A stretch of DNA of 64,000 nt from Sedimenticola_A sp040506425 (GTDB lineage: Bacteria; Pseudomonadota; Gammaproteobacteria; Chromatiales; Chromatiaceae), in the NCBI GenBank assembly GCA_965224515.1, contig OZ245051.1:2790001-2854000 (forward strand), in the 5' to 3' direction. A model generated the notes under the pieces. That model saw only the letters and a list, made by a program, of their open reading frames with translations, searched no databases and was not told the origin of the DNA. The position numbers and the translations under genes are program-made. Position 1 is the stretch's first letter, and the number at the start of each line of letters is the position of its first letter. Below are positions 36,187 through 44,998 of the stretch, in pieces.

Positions 36187-36633
36187 ATGAAAAGAACAAA
36201 TGCGGGTTTTACCTTGATTGAGTTGCTGGTGGCAGTAGCTATTGTCGCAATCCTTGCTGGTATCGCGATTCCTGCATATCAAGATTACATTGAAAGTTCA
36301 CGCAGAGCCAAGGTTGTAGACAACTATAGCAAAGCTGTAAGCGTTATCACTGCAGAGTCTGCAAGGGTTGCCGCCGCCGCTGCTACTGGCGCACCTGGTG
36401 ATCCACTGCCGACAAGTGTTGATGGGGATGATGGATGGATTGCTCGTATAGATCCTGATGGAACCGCAACTATACCTGATGGGACAGGCCCTGCATTTGC
36501 CACTACAGCAGATGACGATAATGGAACTATTGGTATTTCTATAGCAGATGATGATGTTGTAACAGTCACCAGACCTGCATACGGTAGATTCACTGAGCAA
36601 GAAACAAGAGATATCGACCCGGCAGCCTATTGA
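36187..36633 (+). CDS. Type IV pilin, acidic and cysteine-free
   Basis: 148 residues. A short prepilin leader (MKRTNAG) precedes the cleavage site G^FTLIE with Glu5, then the hydrophobic alpha-1 helix LLVAVAIVAILAGIAIPAYQ. The globular part has an alanine run (ARVAAAAATG) and many aspartates (DGDDGW, DDDNG, ADDDVV), so it is very acidic. No cysteine is present, so the usual C-terminal disulfide loop (D-region) is missing. It would be cut by PilD and built into a type IV pilus or pseudopilus. A second pilin of a different type follows immediately. Confidence 0.88.
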   Translation: MKRTNAGFTLIELLVAVAIVAILAGIAIPAYQDYIESSRRAKVVDNYSKAVSVITAESARVAAAAATGAPGDPLPTSVDGDDGWIARIDPDGTATIPDGTGPAFATTADDDNGTIGISIADDDVVTVTRPAYGRFTEQETRDIDPAAY

Positions 36634-36686
36634 TTGACCGGGTAAGGATATGCTGCATGCATCAGTATGGCTTAAAAGAACCTGTC

Positions 36687-37088
36687 ATGTGTTATCGCTC
36701 CTGGAATAAATCAAGTGGCTATACACTGATCGAGTTATTGGTGACCATCGCCATCATCGGCGTACTCTCCGGCATCGCCATTCCAGCCTACCAGGGCTAC
36801 ACCGAGTCTGCGCGTATGAGTGCCGGTCGCATGAACATGGAGCCTCTCAAAATCGCCCTGGATGAGTACTGGATCAAAAACGGTACCTATGTGGCTGGTG
36901 AATGGTCCAACGACGGCCCAAAAACCCTAGAGACTGGAAATCTGGAATGGAAACCCGGTAGTGATGGTGAAGGGTATGTATACACCGTCACTGCTGCTGC
37001 AGGTGACGCCTTAGCCAACTCCTACACCATCGCCGTCAGCCCCAAGGGTCACGATGACGAGTCGGTCACGTTCACACAAAAGCCCTGA
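36687..37088 (+). CDS. Type IV pilin-like protein
   Basis: 133 residues from the chosen ATG at 36687. The prepilin motif is SSG^YTLIE, so residue +1 is Tyr rather than the usual Phe, with Glu5 present. The helix LLVTIAIIGVLSGIAIPAYQ follows, then a PilA/PilE-like globular domain (YWIKNGTYVAGEW, YTVTAAAGD, YTIAVSPKG). The only cysteine is in the leader. Longer starts at 36657 or TTG 36630 would give unusually long leaders and overlap the first pilin stop. It may be a minor pilin, or an alternative major pilin. Confidence 0.83.
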   Translation: MCYRSWNKSSGYTLIELLVTIAIIGVLSGIAIPAYQGYTESARMSAGRMNMEPLKIALDEYWIKNGTYVAGEWSNDGPKTLETGNLEWKPGSDGEGYVYTVTAAAGDALANSYTIAVSPKGHDDESVTFTQKP

Positions 37089-37157
37089 CTATGTACATAG
37101 ATGCTCAGTGTCTCTTCACTGGGCTGTGTCCAACTTAATGATTAAGGACAATAAACC

Positions 37158-37982
37158 ATGATCAACACAGGAAGTATCATCGGCGCCCTGATGGAGGGTG
37201 GCCTGAACAGCGCAGGTGGCGCCCGTCTGCAGAATGCACTGGGCCCCAGGGGGCTGGGCCAGGACGGTATGGGGGATCTGCTAGGCAATATCCTCGGTGG
37301 CGGGGAGGGCGGTGACCTTGGGAATATGCTGTCCAACGCACTGGATGGCGGCAAGAGTGGTGGTCTTGACGACATGCTTGGGAGTGTCCTCGGCGGAGGC
37401 CGAAGTGAGGGCCTCGGCAGTGCCGCCCTTGGCGGGCTGCTTGGTGGCCTGTTCGGTGGTGGCGGTGGTATGGGCGGTGCGGCCAAGGGGGGCGCCATGG
37501 CGGTGCTCGGCATGTTGGCGATAAACGCCTTGAAAGGGTACCTGGGTGACAAGGCAGGGGATCCCGCACAACTGTCCAACATGCAACTGCTGGCGGGACT
37601 GCGTGAGCCAGAGACCAACAGGGAGCGGCAGCAGGTGGAGGATCTTGGGTTGCTGACTGTTGATGCCATGATCAACGCCGCCAAGGCGGACGGCGAGGTT
37701 GATGAGCAGGAGATGCAGAAGATCATCGGCCGCCTGCAGGAGTCTGATGCCGACGAGTCAGAGCTGGATTATCTGCGTAAAGCCTTGCCAGGGCCAATGG
37801 ATACCAATGCCATTGTGAGCCGGGTTGATGACCCCCAGGTGGCCGCACAGGTCTATACCGCCTCGCTTTTCGCCATTTCTGTCGATACCGATGCTGAGCG
37901 TATCTATATCAATGATCTTGCTCACCGTCTTGGGTTACCGCAGGACGTTCGTGACGAAATACACGCTGCACTGGGACTGTAG
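37158..37982 (+). CDS. DUF533 / TerB-like protein with glycine-rich N-terminus
   Basis: 274 residues. The first ~125 are extremely rich in glycine and hydrophobic residues (LLGGLFGGGGGMGGAAKGG, a possible membrane-inserting segment). The last ~145 form an alpha-helical DUF533/TerB-like domain (LLTVDAMINAAKADGEVDEQ, then VYTASLFAISVDTDAE). Relatives include E. coli YebE, an inner-membrane protein induced by envelope stress. The function is unknown. It lies 55 bases upstream of the BON-LysM gene, so the two may be co-expressed. Confidence 0.8.
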   Translation: MINTGSIIGALMEGGLNSAGGARLQNALGPRGLGQDGMGDLLGNILGGGEGGDLGNMLSNALDGGKSGGLDDMLGSVLGGGRSEGLGSAALGGLLGGLFGGGGGMGGAAKGGAMAVLGMLAINALKGYLGDKAGDPAQLSNMQLLAGLREPETNRERQQVEDLGLLTVDAMINAAKADGEVDEQEMQKIIGRLQESDADESELDYLRKALPGPMDTNAIVSRVDDPQVAAQVYTASLFAISVDTDAERIYINDLAHRLGLPQDVRDEIHAALGL

Positions 37983-38036
37983 GTCCATCTTCTCAGCGTA
38001 ATCAATTCGTTATTAATATCTATTTGGGAGGTTTCA

Positions 38037-38474
38037 ATGGGTCTGTTCGATTTTGTGAGTAACCTAGGCAAGAAGATTTTCGGCGACAGTGATGATCCGG
38101 CGGTTAAGATCAGGGAGAGTATCGAGGAGAACAACCCCGGGGTGCATGACCTGGGGGTCTCGTTCAATGATGGTGTTGTTCACCTGAGCGGTGATATCGC
38201 CTCGGCGGAGGCGATGGAGAAGACCGTATTGCTGGCCGGCAATGTTCGCGGTGTCAGCGAGGTGAATGTAGATGGGTTGAATGCCCCGGAGCCGACCGCC
38301 GATGTTGAGTACTACACCATCGAAAAGGGTGACAGCCTGTGGAAGATTGCAGACCGGTTTTATGGCACTGGCGGTGATTATGTCAGGCTGTTCGAGGCCA
38401 ACCGTGAGGTGATCAAGGACCCCGACCTGATCTACCCCGGTCAGAAGATACGGGTTCCTGCCAAAGCGTGGTAA
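38037..38474 (+). CDS. lysM: BON-LysM protein (Kbp/YgaU-like)
   Basis: 145 residues. Start GLFDFVSNLGKKIFG, an N-terminal BON domain (VSFNDGVVHLSGDIASAEAM), and a C-terminal LysM domain (YYTIEKGDSLWKIADRFYG to YPGQKIRVPAKAW). This is the layout of E. coli YgaU/Kbp, a small potassium-binding protein without a signal peptide. GGGAGG lies 6 bases before the ATG. Length matches the family (149 in E. coli). Confidence 0.92.
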   Translation: MGLFDFVSNLGKKIFGDSDDPAVKIRESIEENNPGVHDLGVSFNDGVVHLSGDIASAEAMEKTVLLAGNVRGVSEVNVDGLNAPEPTADVEYYTIEKGDSLWKIADRFYGTGGDYVRLFEANREVIKDPDLIYPGQKIRVPAKAW

Positions 38475-38486
38475 CCCCGGGTCTGC

Positions 38487-39464
38487 TCAGGGACTGGTTG
38501 CTACGATAATTGCCCGCCTGGGGGCGGGATGGCCCTCCACCGTGCGCGAGGGGTCGGTAGGGTCAAGGTAGTCGGCCAGGGATTCAAAACGCATCCACCC
38601 GGTGGCCCGCTGTTCGTCTGTGCTGGTGTCGGTCACGTCGACTATCTGCACATCATAAAAGCCGCAGCGCTTCATCCAGCCGACCAGGGTTTCCGGTGAA
38701 GGGATGAACCAGACATTGCGCATTTTTGCGTAACGCTCTGCAGGCACCAGCACTTCGCCATCACCGCCTTCAATAACAAGGGTCTCCAGCACCAGTTCTC
38801 CCCCCTGTCTCAGGCAGGCCTTGAGCTCCATCAGGTGATCGATGGGGGATCGGCGGTGATAGAGCACGCCCATGGAGAAGACCGTGTCGAACGCCCTGAG
38901 ATTGGCCGGCAGGTGCTCAATGCCGATTGGCAGGTGATAGACGGGAAGGTGCTCACCGAGAAAATGGCGTATGGCCATGTACTGGGCAAGAAACAGCTGG
39001 GTGGGGTCGATACCGATCACCAGTTTCGCCCCGGCGCCTATCATGCGCCAGCAGTGGTATCCGTTACCGCAGCCCACATCCAGGACAGTACGACCTGCAA
39101 GGGGGCTTATATGCGTTTTGAGGCGGTCCCACTTCCAGTCAGAGCGCCACTCGGTATCGATCCTGATGCCATGAATATCAAAGGGGCCCTTTCGCCAGGG
39201 GTGGAGCCGCTGCAGGAGTTGTTCGAGCTGTTCAAGGGTCTCTGGGGCAGGAGGAGTATCGGCCCCCACGCTGATGGCACCCCGGTCCAACTCGACTCTA
39301 TCCGCAGGCAGGGCAGGGAGTGATCCCAGCACGTCAAGCCATGCCGGAAAATCCCCATGAAGTTTTTCGTTGAAGAGGGATTCCAGCTGCTCCGGCAGCT
39401 CATTTGCCCAGGAATCCAGGGCCGTCTCCCTGATCTGTCGGTAGAGGGGTGTGTAGTCGATCAT
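38487..39464 (-). CDS. cmoB: tRNA U34 carboxymethyltransferase
   Basis: 325 residues, matching E. coli CmoB (323). SAM-type motif VLDVGCGNGYHCWRM and the family block YHRRSPIDHLMELK are present. With carboxy-SAM made by CmoA it converts ho5U34 to cmo5U34 in tRNA wobble positions. The chosen ATG at 39464 overlaps the cmoA stop as ATGA; a longer frame to 39497 would lie fully inside cmoA. Confidence 0.95.
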   Translation of the reverse strand: MIDYTPLYRQIRETALDSWANELPEQLESLFNEKLHGDFPAWLDVLGSLPALPADRVELDRGAISVGADTPPAPETLEQLEQLLQRLHPWRKGPFDIHGIRIDTEWRSDWKWDRLKTHISPLAGRTVLDVGCGNGYHCWRMIGAGAKLVIGIDPTQLFLAQYMAIRHFLGEHLPVYHLPIGIEHLPANLRAFDTVFSMGVLYHRRSPIDHLMELKACLRQGGELVLETLVIEGGDGEVLVPAERYAKMRNVWFIPSPETLVGWMKRCGFYDVQIVDVTDTSTDEQRATGWMRFESLADYLDPTDPSRTVEGHPAPRRAIIVATSP

Positions 39465-40189
39465 CGATGGGCAACCAGCGAGACAAAGTTGAAGCACTGG
39501 AACCAGAGGTCGGCCCTGCTGTAGCCGGCGGCCAGGAGCCGTTCGCGGTGCTGTTGCAGGGTCTCAGGTATCAGGACATTATCCAGGGCTGTGCGCTTCT
39601 GGCTGATCTCCAGGTCGTTGTATCCGTTGGCGCGCTTGAAGGCGTGGTGCATCTCCATCTGCAGGCGCTCTTCCTCGGCATCTTCGAAGGTGATCTTTTC
39701 CGAAAGCACCAGGATGCCGCCGGGCAGCAGCGCCTGGTGGATTCTCTGCAGCAACTCCAGGCGTCTGTCCAGTGGTATGAACTGCAGGGTGAAATTGAGT
39801 ACCACCATGGAGGCGCGTTCCATCCCGATATCCATTACATCTGCACAGACCAGCTCTATCGGCGCGCCATCTCCAGCCGGGGGGAGGAGCCCCCTGGCCT
39901 GGTTGAGCATATCTTCCGAATTGTCCACGGCGGTGATGGTGCACCCCTGGACCCTGATGCCGGACTGCATGGCCATGCTGGATGCGCCGAGGGAGCAGCC
40001 CAGGTCGTAGCAGCGGCTGTCAGCCTGTACGTACTGGTTTGCCAGCACGCTGGTCATATTGATAACCGTGTCGTAACCCGGCACCGAGCGCTTGATCATG
40101 TCCGAAAACACCTGGGCCACCTTTCCGTCAAAGACGAAACCCGATACGGCTGTGTGTGGCTCCGAGTAGATGTTGTCGCGCTTGGTCAT
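39461..40189 (-). CDS. cmoA: Carboxy-S-adenosyl-L-methionine synthase
   Basis: 242 residues. It starts MTKRDNIYSEPHT like E. coli CmoA (MSHRDTLF...). The SAM motif YDLGCSLGASSMAM is present, as are the prephenate-binding residues around VLNFTLQFIPLDRR. It makes carboxy-SAM from SAM and prephenate. An upstream frame to 40231 is not supported by the family. cmoB is translationally coupled. Confidence 0.95.
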   Translation of the reverse strand: MTKRDNIYSEPHTAVSGFVFDGKVAQVFSDMIKRSVPGYDTVINMTSVLANQYVQADSRCYDLGCSLGASSMAMQSGIRVQGCTITAVDNSEDMLNQARGLLPPAGDGAPIELVCADVMDIGMERASMVVLNFTLQFIPLDRRLELLQRIHQALLPGGILVLSEKITFEDAEEERLQMEMHHAFKRANGYNDLEISQKRTALDNVLIPETLQQHRERLLAAGYSRADLWFQCFNFVSLVAHR

Positions 40190-40370
40190 GGGGTTGTTTT
40201 GCTGATAATCCAATAAATTTCGAAGGGGCAATTATAGGAATGGTGAGCTGACGATACCATCGAAACCTGCCTAAAATAAGGTAAGGCTCAGCCGGCTCAC
40301 CAGGGGTAAATCACCCAACAGGTGGGCATATCGTATCAATACGGGTTCAATCAAGCGGAAAGGGATGAAA

Positions 40371-40754
40371 ATGAGAATACTCCACACCATGCTGCGCGTA
40401 GGCGATCTGCAGCGATCCACTGCTTTCTATACAGAAGTGCTGGGCATGCAGTTGCTGCGTCAGAAGGAGTACCCCGATGGTGAGTTCACCCTGGCATTTC
40501 TCGGTTACGGCAGCGAGGCCGAGAACAGCGTCATCGAGCTGACCTACAACTGGGGTGTGGAGAGCTATGAGATCGGCAGCGCCTTCGGACATATCGCCAT
40601 AGAGGTGGATGATGTCTACAGGGCCTGTGACGGGATCAGGAGTCGTGGAGGCAAGATCATTCGTGATGCCGGGCCCATGAATGCCGGTACCACCATCATC
40701 GCCTTCGTGGAAGATCCGGATGGCTACCAGATAGAGTTGATCGGCAAGCGCTGA
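40371..40754 (+). CDS. gloA: Lactoylglutathione lyase (glyoxalase I)
   Basis: 127 residues from the ATG at 40371, which has AAAGGG 6 bases upstream; the ATG at 40365 touches it. It is very close to E. coli GloA, and the four metal ligands His5, Glu56, His74 and Glu122 fall at the same positions. It isomerises the hemithioacetal of methylglyoxal and glutathione. Confidence 0.96.
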   Translation: MRILHTMLRVGDLQRSTAFYTEVLGMQLLRQKEYPDGEFTLAFLGYGSEAENSVIELTYNWGVESYEIGSAFGHIAIEVDDVYRACDGIRSRGGKIIRDAGPMNAGTTIIAFVEDPDGYQIELIGKR

Positions 40755-40762
40755 GATAGCTG

Positions 40763-41206
40763 TCAGATAACACGGGTTGTGGAGGGTCTTGCCGCCAGCA
40801 TCAGGGCAAGGCTCAGCGCCCAGAGTGCCAGGGCCCAGCTGAGCTTACCACCGAGTGCGGCGAAGACAATTCCGAACATGGCGGGGAGTTCTGCCAGGGC
40901 TGCGCCGATGATGAAACGCTGCAACGCCTTCTGAGGCTCATCAGCTGATTCATCGGTACCCGGTGCAGGTTGCCAACGATCTCTCCCTGCATCTCCCCGT
41001 CTGACCAGCTTTACGCCAAGGTAGGGCAGGGCAGATAGAAAACCCGCTGCCAGGAGTATGTTGAGGATGTTCTGAGGGAGACCGGCAACTTCGACTTCGG
41101 TGGCCAGGAACCATATCACTCCCCCAAGCAGTGACACGGAACCCAGAAGTGCTCCCCAGAGGATCCGTTGTATCTTTGCAGGGTCTGGGCTTTCCTGTTT
41201 GGTCAT
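40763..41206 (-). CDS. Small four-helix inner-membrane protein, unknown
   Basis: 147 residues with four predicted membrane helices in two pairs (around WGALLGSVSLLGGVIWFLA and ILLAAGFLSALPYLGV; FIIGAALAELPAMFGIVFAA and LALWALSLALMLAA), joined by a polar loop (RRGDAGRDRWQPAP). No family recognised. Convergent with gloA, with an 8-base gap. Confidence 0.6.
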   Translation of the reverse strand: MTKQESPDPAKIQRILWGALLGSVSLLGGVIWFLATEVEVAGLPQNILNILLAAGFLSALPYLGVKLVRRGDAGRDRWQPAPGTDESADEPQKALQRFIIGAALAELPAMFGIVFAALGGKLSWALALWALSLALMLAARPSTTRVI

Positions 41207-41285
41207 GGTCTGATTCCTTGGGCAATTTAACCTGGTGCTCTCCGGGTCAACAGTTGAGCTAATTGTTAGTACCTATCTGATTCTT

Positions 41286-41333
41286 GTAGGCCGGGCTTCT
41301 GCCCAACATGTCGGCCAGAAGGTCGACCTACAG
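41286..41333. repeat. REP-like double-hairpin repeat, copy 2
   Basis: GTAGGCCGGGCTTCTGCCC, ACATG and a matching GTCGGCCAGAAGGTCGACCTAC have the same plan as the element at 33831-33877, with several changes that mostly keep pairing. It lies between the small membrane protein and ppk1. Confidence 0.7.
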
Positions 41334-41396
41334 AAAATCAATGGCTTATTGAAAAATCCATCTCAAAATCAGGGTGTGGCAATAAACTTTAAGAAG

Positions 41397-43610
41397 TTAC
41401 CGTAAATTCCTGTTTAAACGATAATATTTCTTTCCTCTGAGATGTTTCATCGCCTTCTTGGCGCGTTTCTCGGCGTTCTGGATCAGAAGTTCCTGGCTGC
41501 CCGTGGAATCCGCTTCTCCAGAGGGCTGGCGCTGAATATATGTGCCGTCAGGCTGCATGTCCCAGGCACTGCGCTGATCATTCAGCTGGGTGTCGAGGAA
41601 GAAGCGCAGGTTCTCCCGCAGTTTGGGGTCCTCCACCGGAGTAACCACCTCAACCCTGGATTCAAGGTTGCGCTTCATGGCATCGGCCGAGCCGATGAAA
41701 TACTCCTCATCGCCACCATTGTGGAAGTAGTAGATGCGTGTGTGTTCGAGGAAGCGGCCGACGATGCCGACCACCCTGGCTTTTTCAGAAATGCCGGGAA
41801 GGCCTGGGCGGAAACGACAGGTGTCCCGCACGATCAGGTCCACCCTAACGCCATCTCTTGCAGCCCCGTAGAGTGCCCGGGTGATATCGACATCCTCCAG
41901 GGCGTTCATTTTGAACTGGATCAGACCCGGGGTCTCTTCGCTGTGCAGTTTTCTCTCCCGGTCGATCTTCGCCAGCAGGGCCTGTTTCAGCATCTTGGGG
42001 GAGGGTAGCAGCTTTGCGTAGCTTCGCTGGGGTGTGTAGCCGGTAGTGAGGTAGTTGAACAGCTCTGTGGCGTCGCGTCCCAGGGTTTCGTCATTGGTCA
42101 GCATGCCCAGGTCGGAGTAGAGGCGGGCTGTACCGGCGTGGTAGTTGCCGGTACCGATGTGCAGGTAGCGTTTCAGTCCACCGTAGTCGTTGCGTACCAC
42201 CAGGACGATCTTGGAGTGGGTCTTCAGACCGACTACACCGTAGGTGACGTGGATGCCCGCCTCCTCCATGCGGTTGGCCCAGCGGATATTGGCTGCCTCG
42301 TCGAACCGTGCCTTCAGTTCCACCACCACGGTGACCTGCTTACCGTTGCGGGCAGCATTGATCAGGTAGCTCACCACCTTGGAGTCGCTGGAGGTACGGT
42401 AGAGAGTCATTTTGATCGCACGGACCTTTGGGTCCTGGCTCGCTTCCTTGAGAAAGCGCTCAACCGAGGTGCCGAATGATTCATAAGGGTGCTGCAGCAG
42501 GAAGGGGCCGCGATCCCTGATGATATGGAAAATGTTTCGGGTATCCTTCAGTTCCGGATGGTCCACCGCTTGGTGGGGTGGATCGCTCAGATCAGGTACA
42601 TCCAGAGATGCAAGTTCGAACAGGTCGCGCATCGCCTGCATGCCGTTGATGTCGTAGACATCACTCTCTTCATCCAGGTGCAGTTCCGCTGCCAGCATGC
42701 CGCGGTGCAAGGCATCCATGTTGGTCTGCACCTGCATGCGCACAATGGGGGCAAAGCGCCGGTCTCTCAGTTCGGATTCAATCATTGAGAGCAGGTCGTC
42801 TGCATGCTCCTCGTTACGCTCGGTGTTGGCGTTGCGCGTCACCCTGAACAGTTCGCAGTTGATCACCTCCATATCCGGCATCAGCATGTCCAGGTTGTGG
42901 GAGATGACATCCTCAAGGCGCACGAAATGGTTCTTGTTGTGGATCTTCAGGAACCGTGGAATTCCCGCGCCCACGGGAATCTTGATGCGGGTGAGAGTGG
43001 TCTTGTCACTCTTGCCCGGATATCTCAGCTGTACCAGCAGGTTCAGGGAGAGATTCGAGATAAACGGAAAGGGGTGGGCCGGATCAATGGACTGGGGGGT
43101 TACCAGGGGGTAGATGTTCTCGTAGTAGTAGTCTCGCAGGTAGGATTCATCCGCCTGGTCCAACTCGTCGTAGTTGAGAATGGCGATATCGTGTTCGCGC
43201 AGGGCATCCAGTACCTCGTCAAGGGCCGTAAGTTTCTGGGCCTCGATCTCCCTGACCACCTGGTTGCATTCGTCGATCTGCTCCTGTGCCGTACGGCCAT
43301 CCACGGTACGCCGCATCATGCCGGCTCCCACCTGCTGTTTCAGGCCGCCGATACGCTTCATGAAAAATTCATCGAGATTGGAGCTGACAATGGCGATGAA
43401 TTTCAGTTTTTCCAACAGCGGGGTACGGCTGTCTGTGGCCTCGTTGAGCACCCGCTTGTTGAATTCCAGCCAAGTGAGCTCGCGATTCAGAAACAGTTCC
43501 GGATCATCCAGGTTCAGCTCGGTGACCGAGCTTTCCGCAGATGAATTTTCGGTTGTCTCATCATTGGCAGCGGATGGATTTTCAGAGATGGGAGCGGCAG
43601 GCGTTGTCAT
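41397..43610 (-). CDS. ppk: Polyphosphate kinase 1
   Basis: 737 residues. N-terminal LFLNRELTWLEFNKRVLNEA, then the PLD-like catalytic halves with the autophosphorylated His in GLKTHSKIVLVVRN and the second His in RFLEHTRIYYFHNG. It makes polyphosphate from ATP at the membrane. A serine- and glutamate-rich ~25-residue extension precedes the family start. The ATG at 43610 is preferred to the GTG at 43616. No ppx follows. Confidence 0.95.
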   Translation of the reverse strand: MTTPAAPISENPSAANDETTENSSAESSVTELNLDDPELFLNRELTWLEFNKRVLNEATDSRTPLLEKLKFIAIVSSNLDEFFMKRIGGLKQQVGAGMMRRTVDGRTAQEQIDECNQVVREIEAQKLTALDEVLDALREHDIAILNYDELDQADESYLRDYYYENIYPLVTPQSIDPAHPFPFISNLSLNLLVQLRYPGKSDKTTLTRIKIPVGAGIPRFLKIHNKNHFVRLEDVISHNLDMLMPDMEVINCELFRVTRNANTERNEEHADDLLSMIESELRDRRFAPIVRMQVQTNMDALHRGMLAAELHLDEESDVYDINGMQAMRDLFELASLDVPDLSDPPHQAVDHPELKDTRNIFHIIRDRGPFLLQHPYESFGTSVERFLKEASQDPKVRAIKMTLYRTSSDSKVVSYLINAARNGKQVTVVVELKARFDEAANIRWANRMEEAGIHVTYGVVGLKTHSKIVLVVRNDYGGLKRYLHIGTGNYHAGTARLYSDLGMLTNDETLGRDATELFNYLTTGYTPQRSYAKLLPSPKMLKQALLAKIDRERKLHSEETPGLIQFKMNALEDVDITRALYGAARDGVRVDLIVRDTCRFRPGLPGISEKARVVGIVGRFLEHTRIYYFHNGGDEEYFIGSADAMKRNLESRVEVVTPVEDPKLRENLRFFLDTQLNDQRSAWDMQPDGTYIQRQPSGEADSTGSQELLIQNAEKRAKKAMKHLRGKKYYRLNRNLR

Positions 43611-43689
43611 CTTCACTGTCCAGGTAGGCTGGGTTTATGGGTGTCTGAAATGTAAGTGTGAAAAACAATAAATACCATAAATAACAATG

Positions 43690-44397
43690 CTATGAATTAT
43701 TAATCTCCTGTAATATCTCAAGAGATTTCAGGTAATGATACTGAACCTGCTGAGGAGTGTAGCGGTGCTCGGTTGCGACGGGGCAGGCCAGTCTTGCAAG
43801 GCATTTCCCAGCGCAGTCCGATACCGCCTCAAGCCGGTAGGCTGTACATACCTTCAAGTCTAGACCAGTTTCAGCGGTGACGGCCAAGGAAGGGCAGGCC
43901 GTGGTACAGGGTTTGGAGTGACACGCCTGGCATGGATTGGGGCCAGGAGGGAGCTTGATTTCCGGTAACTCGATATCGGTAACCAGTACGGCACGGTAGG
44001 CAAACCAGAGTCCCCACTGGGAATTGATGCCGACCCCAAGGGGGGAGGGGTGGTGCCAGCCGGCGCAGTGTCCCAATTGTTGAAGAGGGACGAGTTGATC
44101 ATCAGGGAAAAGAATCCGGTATCTTTCTGATCCGAGCAGTGTATCGGCAAACAGTCGCGTTTTTTCTCTGCTGAAACTGTCGATGGGATCAGGCCGCTTG
44201 AAATGGTCTGCAGGCAGCATGCTCCAGAGTTTTTTCCCGCCATGACCAACCAGGATCAGGCTCTTAGGGGAGAGGGTCAGGTGAGATAGGTCGATACTCT
44301 CCCTGATTTCTGCAGGCAGTTTGCTCCAGTGCAGGGTGGCAAACAGGTTGAGACCATTGGATTTGAGCGTTTCAATGCAATTGAAAAAAGTGGTCAC
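43690..44397 (-). CDS. 4Fe-4S protein distantly like QueG/CblC-type reductases
   Basis: 235 residues. The C-terminal part has a ferredoxin-like cysteine cluster (CQACHSKPCTTACP and later CAGKCLARLACP), enough for one or two 4Fe-4S clusters. The middle segment SPLGVGINSQWGLWFAYRAV recalls the nitroreductase-like domain of QueG and cobalamin-handling proteins. It lacks the HEAT repeat end of QueG and is shorter than QueG (about 350-380). The function is unknown. It sits between ppk1 and the CheX-like gene on the same strand. Confidence 0.6.
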   Translation of the reverse strand: MTTFFNCIETLKSNGLNLFATLHWSKLPAEIRESIDLSHLTLSPKSLILVGHGGKKLWSMLPADHFKRPDPIDSFSREKTRLFADTLLGSERYRILFPDDQLVPLQQLGHCAGWHHPSPLGVGINSQWGLWFAYRAVLVTDIELPEIKLPPGPNPCQACHSKPCTTACPSLAVTAETGLDLKVCTAYRLEAVSDCAGKCLARLACPVATEHRYTPQQVQYHYLKSLEILQEINNS

Positions 44398-44475
44398 TGG
44401 TAAGTCAGTAACTTTCAGGTTTTGACTGGGCAGATGCCTGGGTTATGCCCGGGACTGTGCAGAGGGAGTGCGGGT

Positions 44476-44949
44476 CTATTGTGTATATTCCGCGAAGCAG
44501 ATTTCAACGAAAAACTCTCCGGAAGCAGTTTCGAAGGGCATCAGTATGGTCTTGCCCGTAGGGCCGTGGGAGATGATGTGGTCTTTTCCTGCGACGACGC
44601 CGGGAATAGCGAGGTCGAAGTCATAACCATTTTCACTCAAGGAGCGTTTTGCGCCGCCGGTGACAATATTGGTGATCTCGCCCACGCAGTCGGTAACTGT
44701 TTCGTTGATATGAAAAATCTCTTCACCAAGCATACGGGCGGTCACTTCGAGGATCACCGGTTCAGTGAAGGTGATGGCGAGGGATCCTTTTGCGCGGTTG
44801 CCCGCCAGACCGATAAGACCGGTCACATCCCCCTTGGCAATGTTCCCGTTTTTCAGGCGGGGGGCGCCTGGGGTCACATCCATGCGTGCCATTGTCGACA
44901 GCACATCCACAATTGAGTGGAGAAAGGGGTTGATAAATTCCGCTCTCAT
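44476..44949 (-). CDS. CheX-like chemotaxis phosphatase domain protein
   Basis: 157 residues, one CheX/CheC-like domain. The family's Glu and Asn lie in CVGEITNIVTGGAKRSL, a form of the E-x2-N signature that attacks phospho-CheY. Start FINPFLHSIVDVLSTMARMD and C-terminal FFVEICFAE are typical of CheX. It would dephosphorylate CheY or another response regulator in the cytoplasm. A near-consensus sigma-28 promoter lies about 50 bases upstream, so it is likely expressed with the flagellar/chemotaxis regulon though no other such gene is near. AGGG precedes the ATG by about 8 bases. Confidence 0.83.
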   Translation of the reverse strand: MRAEFINPFLHSIVDVLSTMARMDVTPGAPRLKNGNIAKGDVTGLIGLAGNRAKGSLAITFTEPVILEVTARMLGEEIFHINETVTDCVGEITNIVTGGAKRSLSENGYDFDLAIPGVVAGKDHIISHGPTGKTILMPFETASGEFFVEICFAEYTQ

Positions 44950-44998
44950 TTATTTACCCTGCTTTTATCAGGTTATTGTTGTTTATATTTAGTTCAGC

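Noticed and set aside
33831..41333. The two palindromic repeats as a CRISPR array
   Set aside because: Only two diverged copies 7 kb apart, with no regular spacers and no cas genes.
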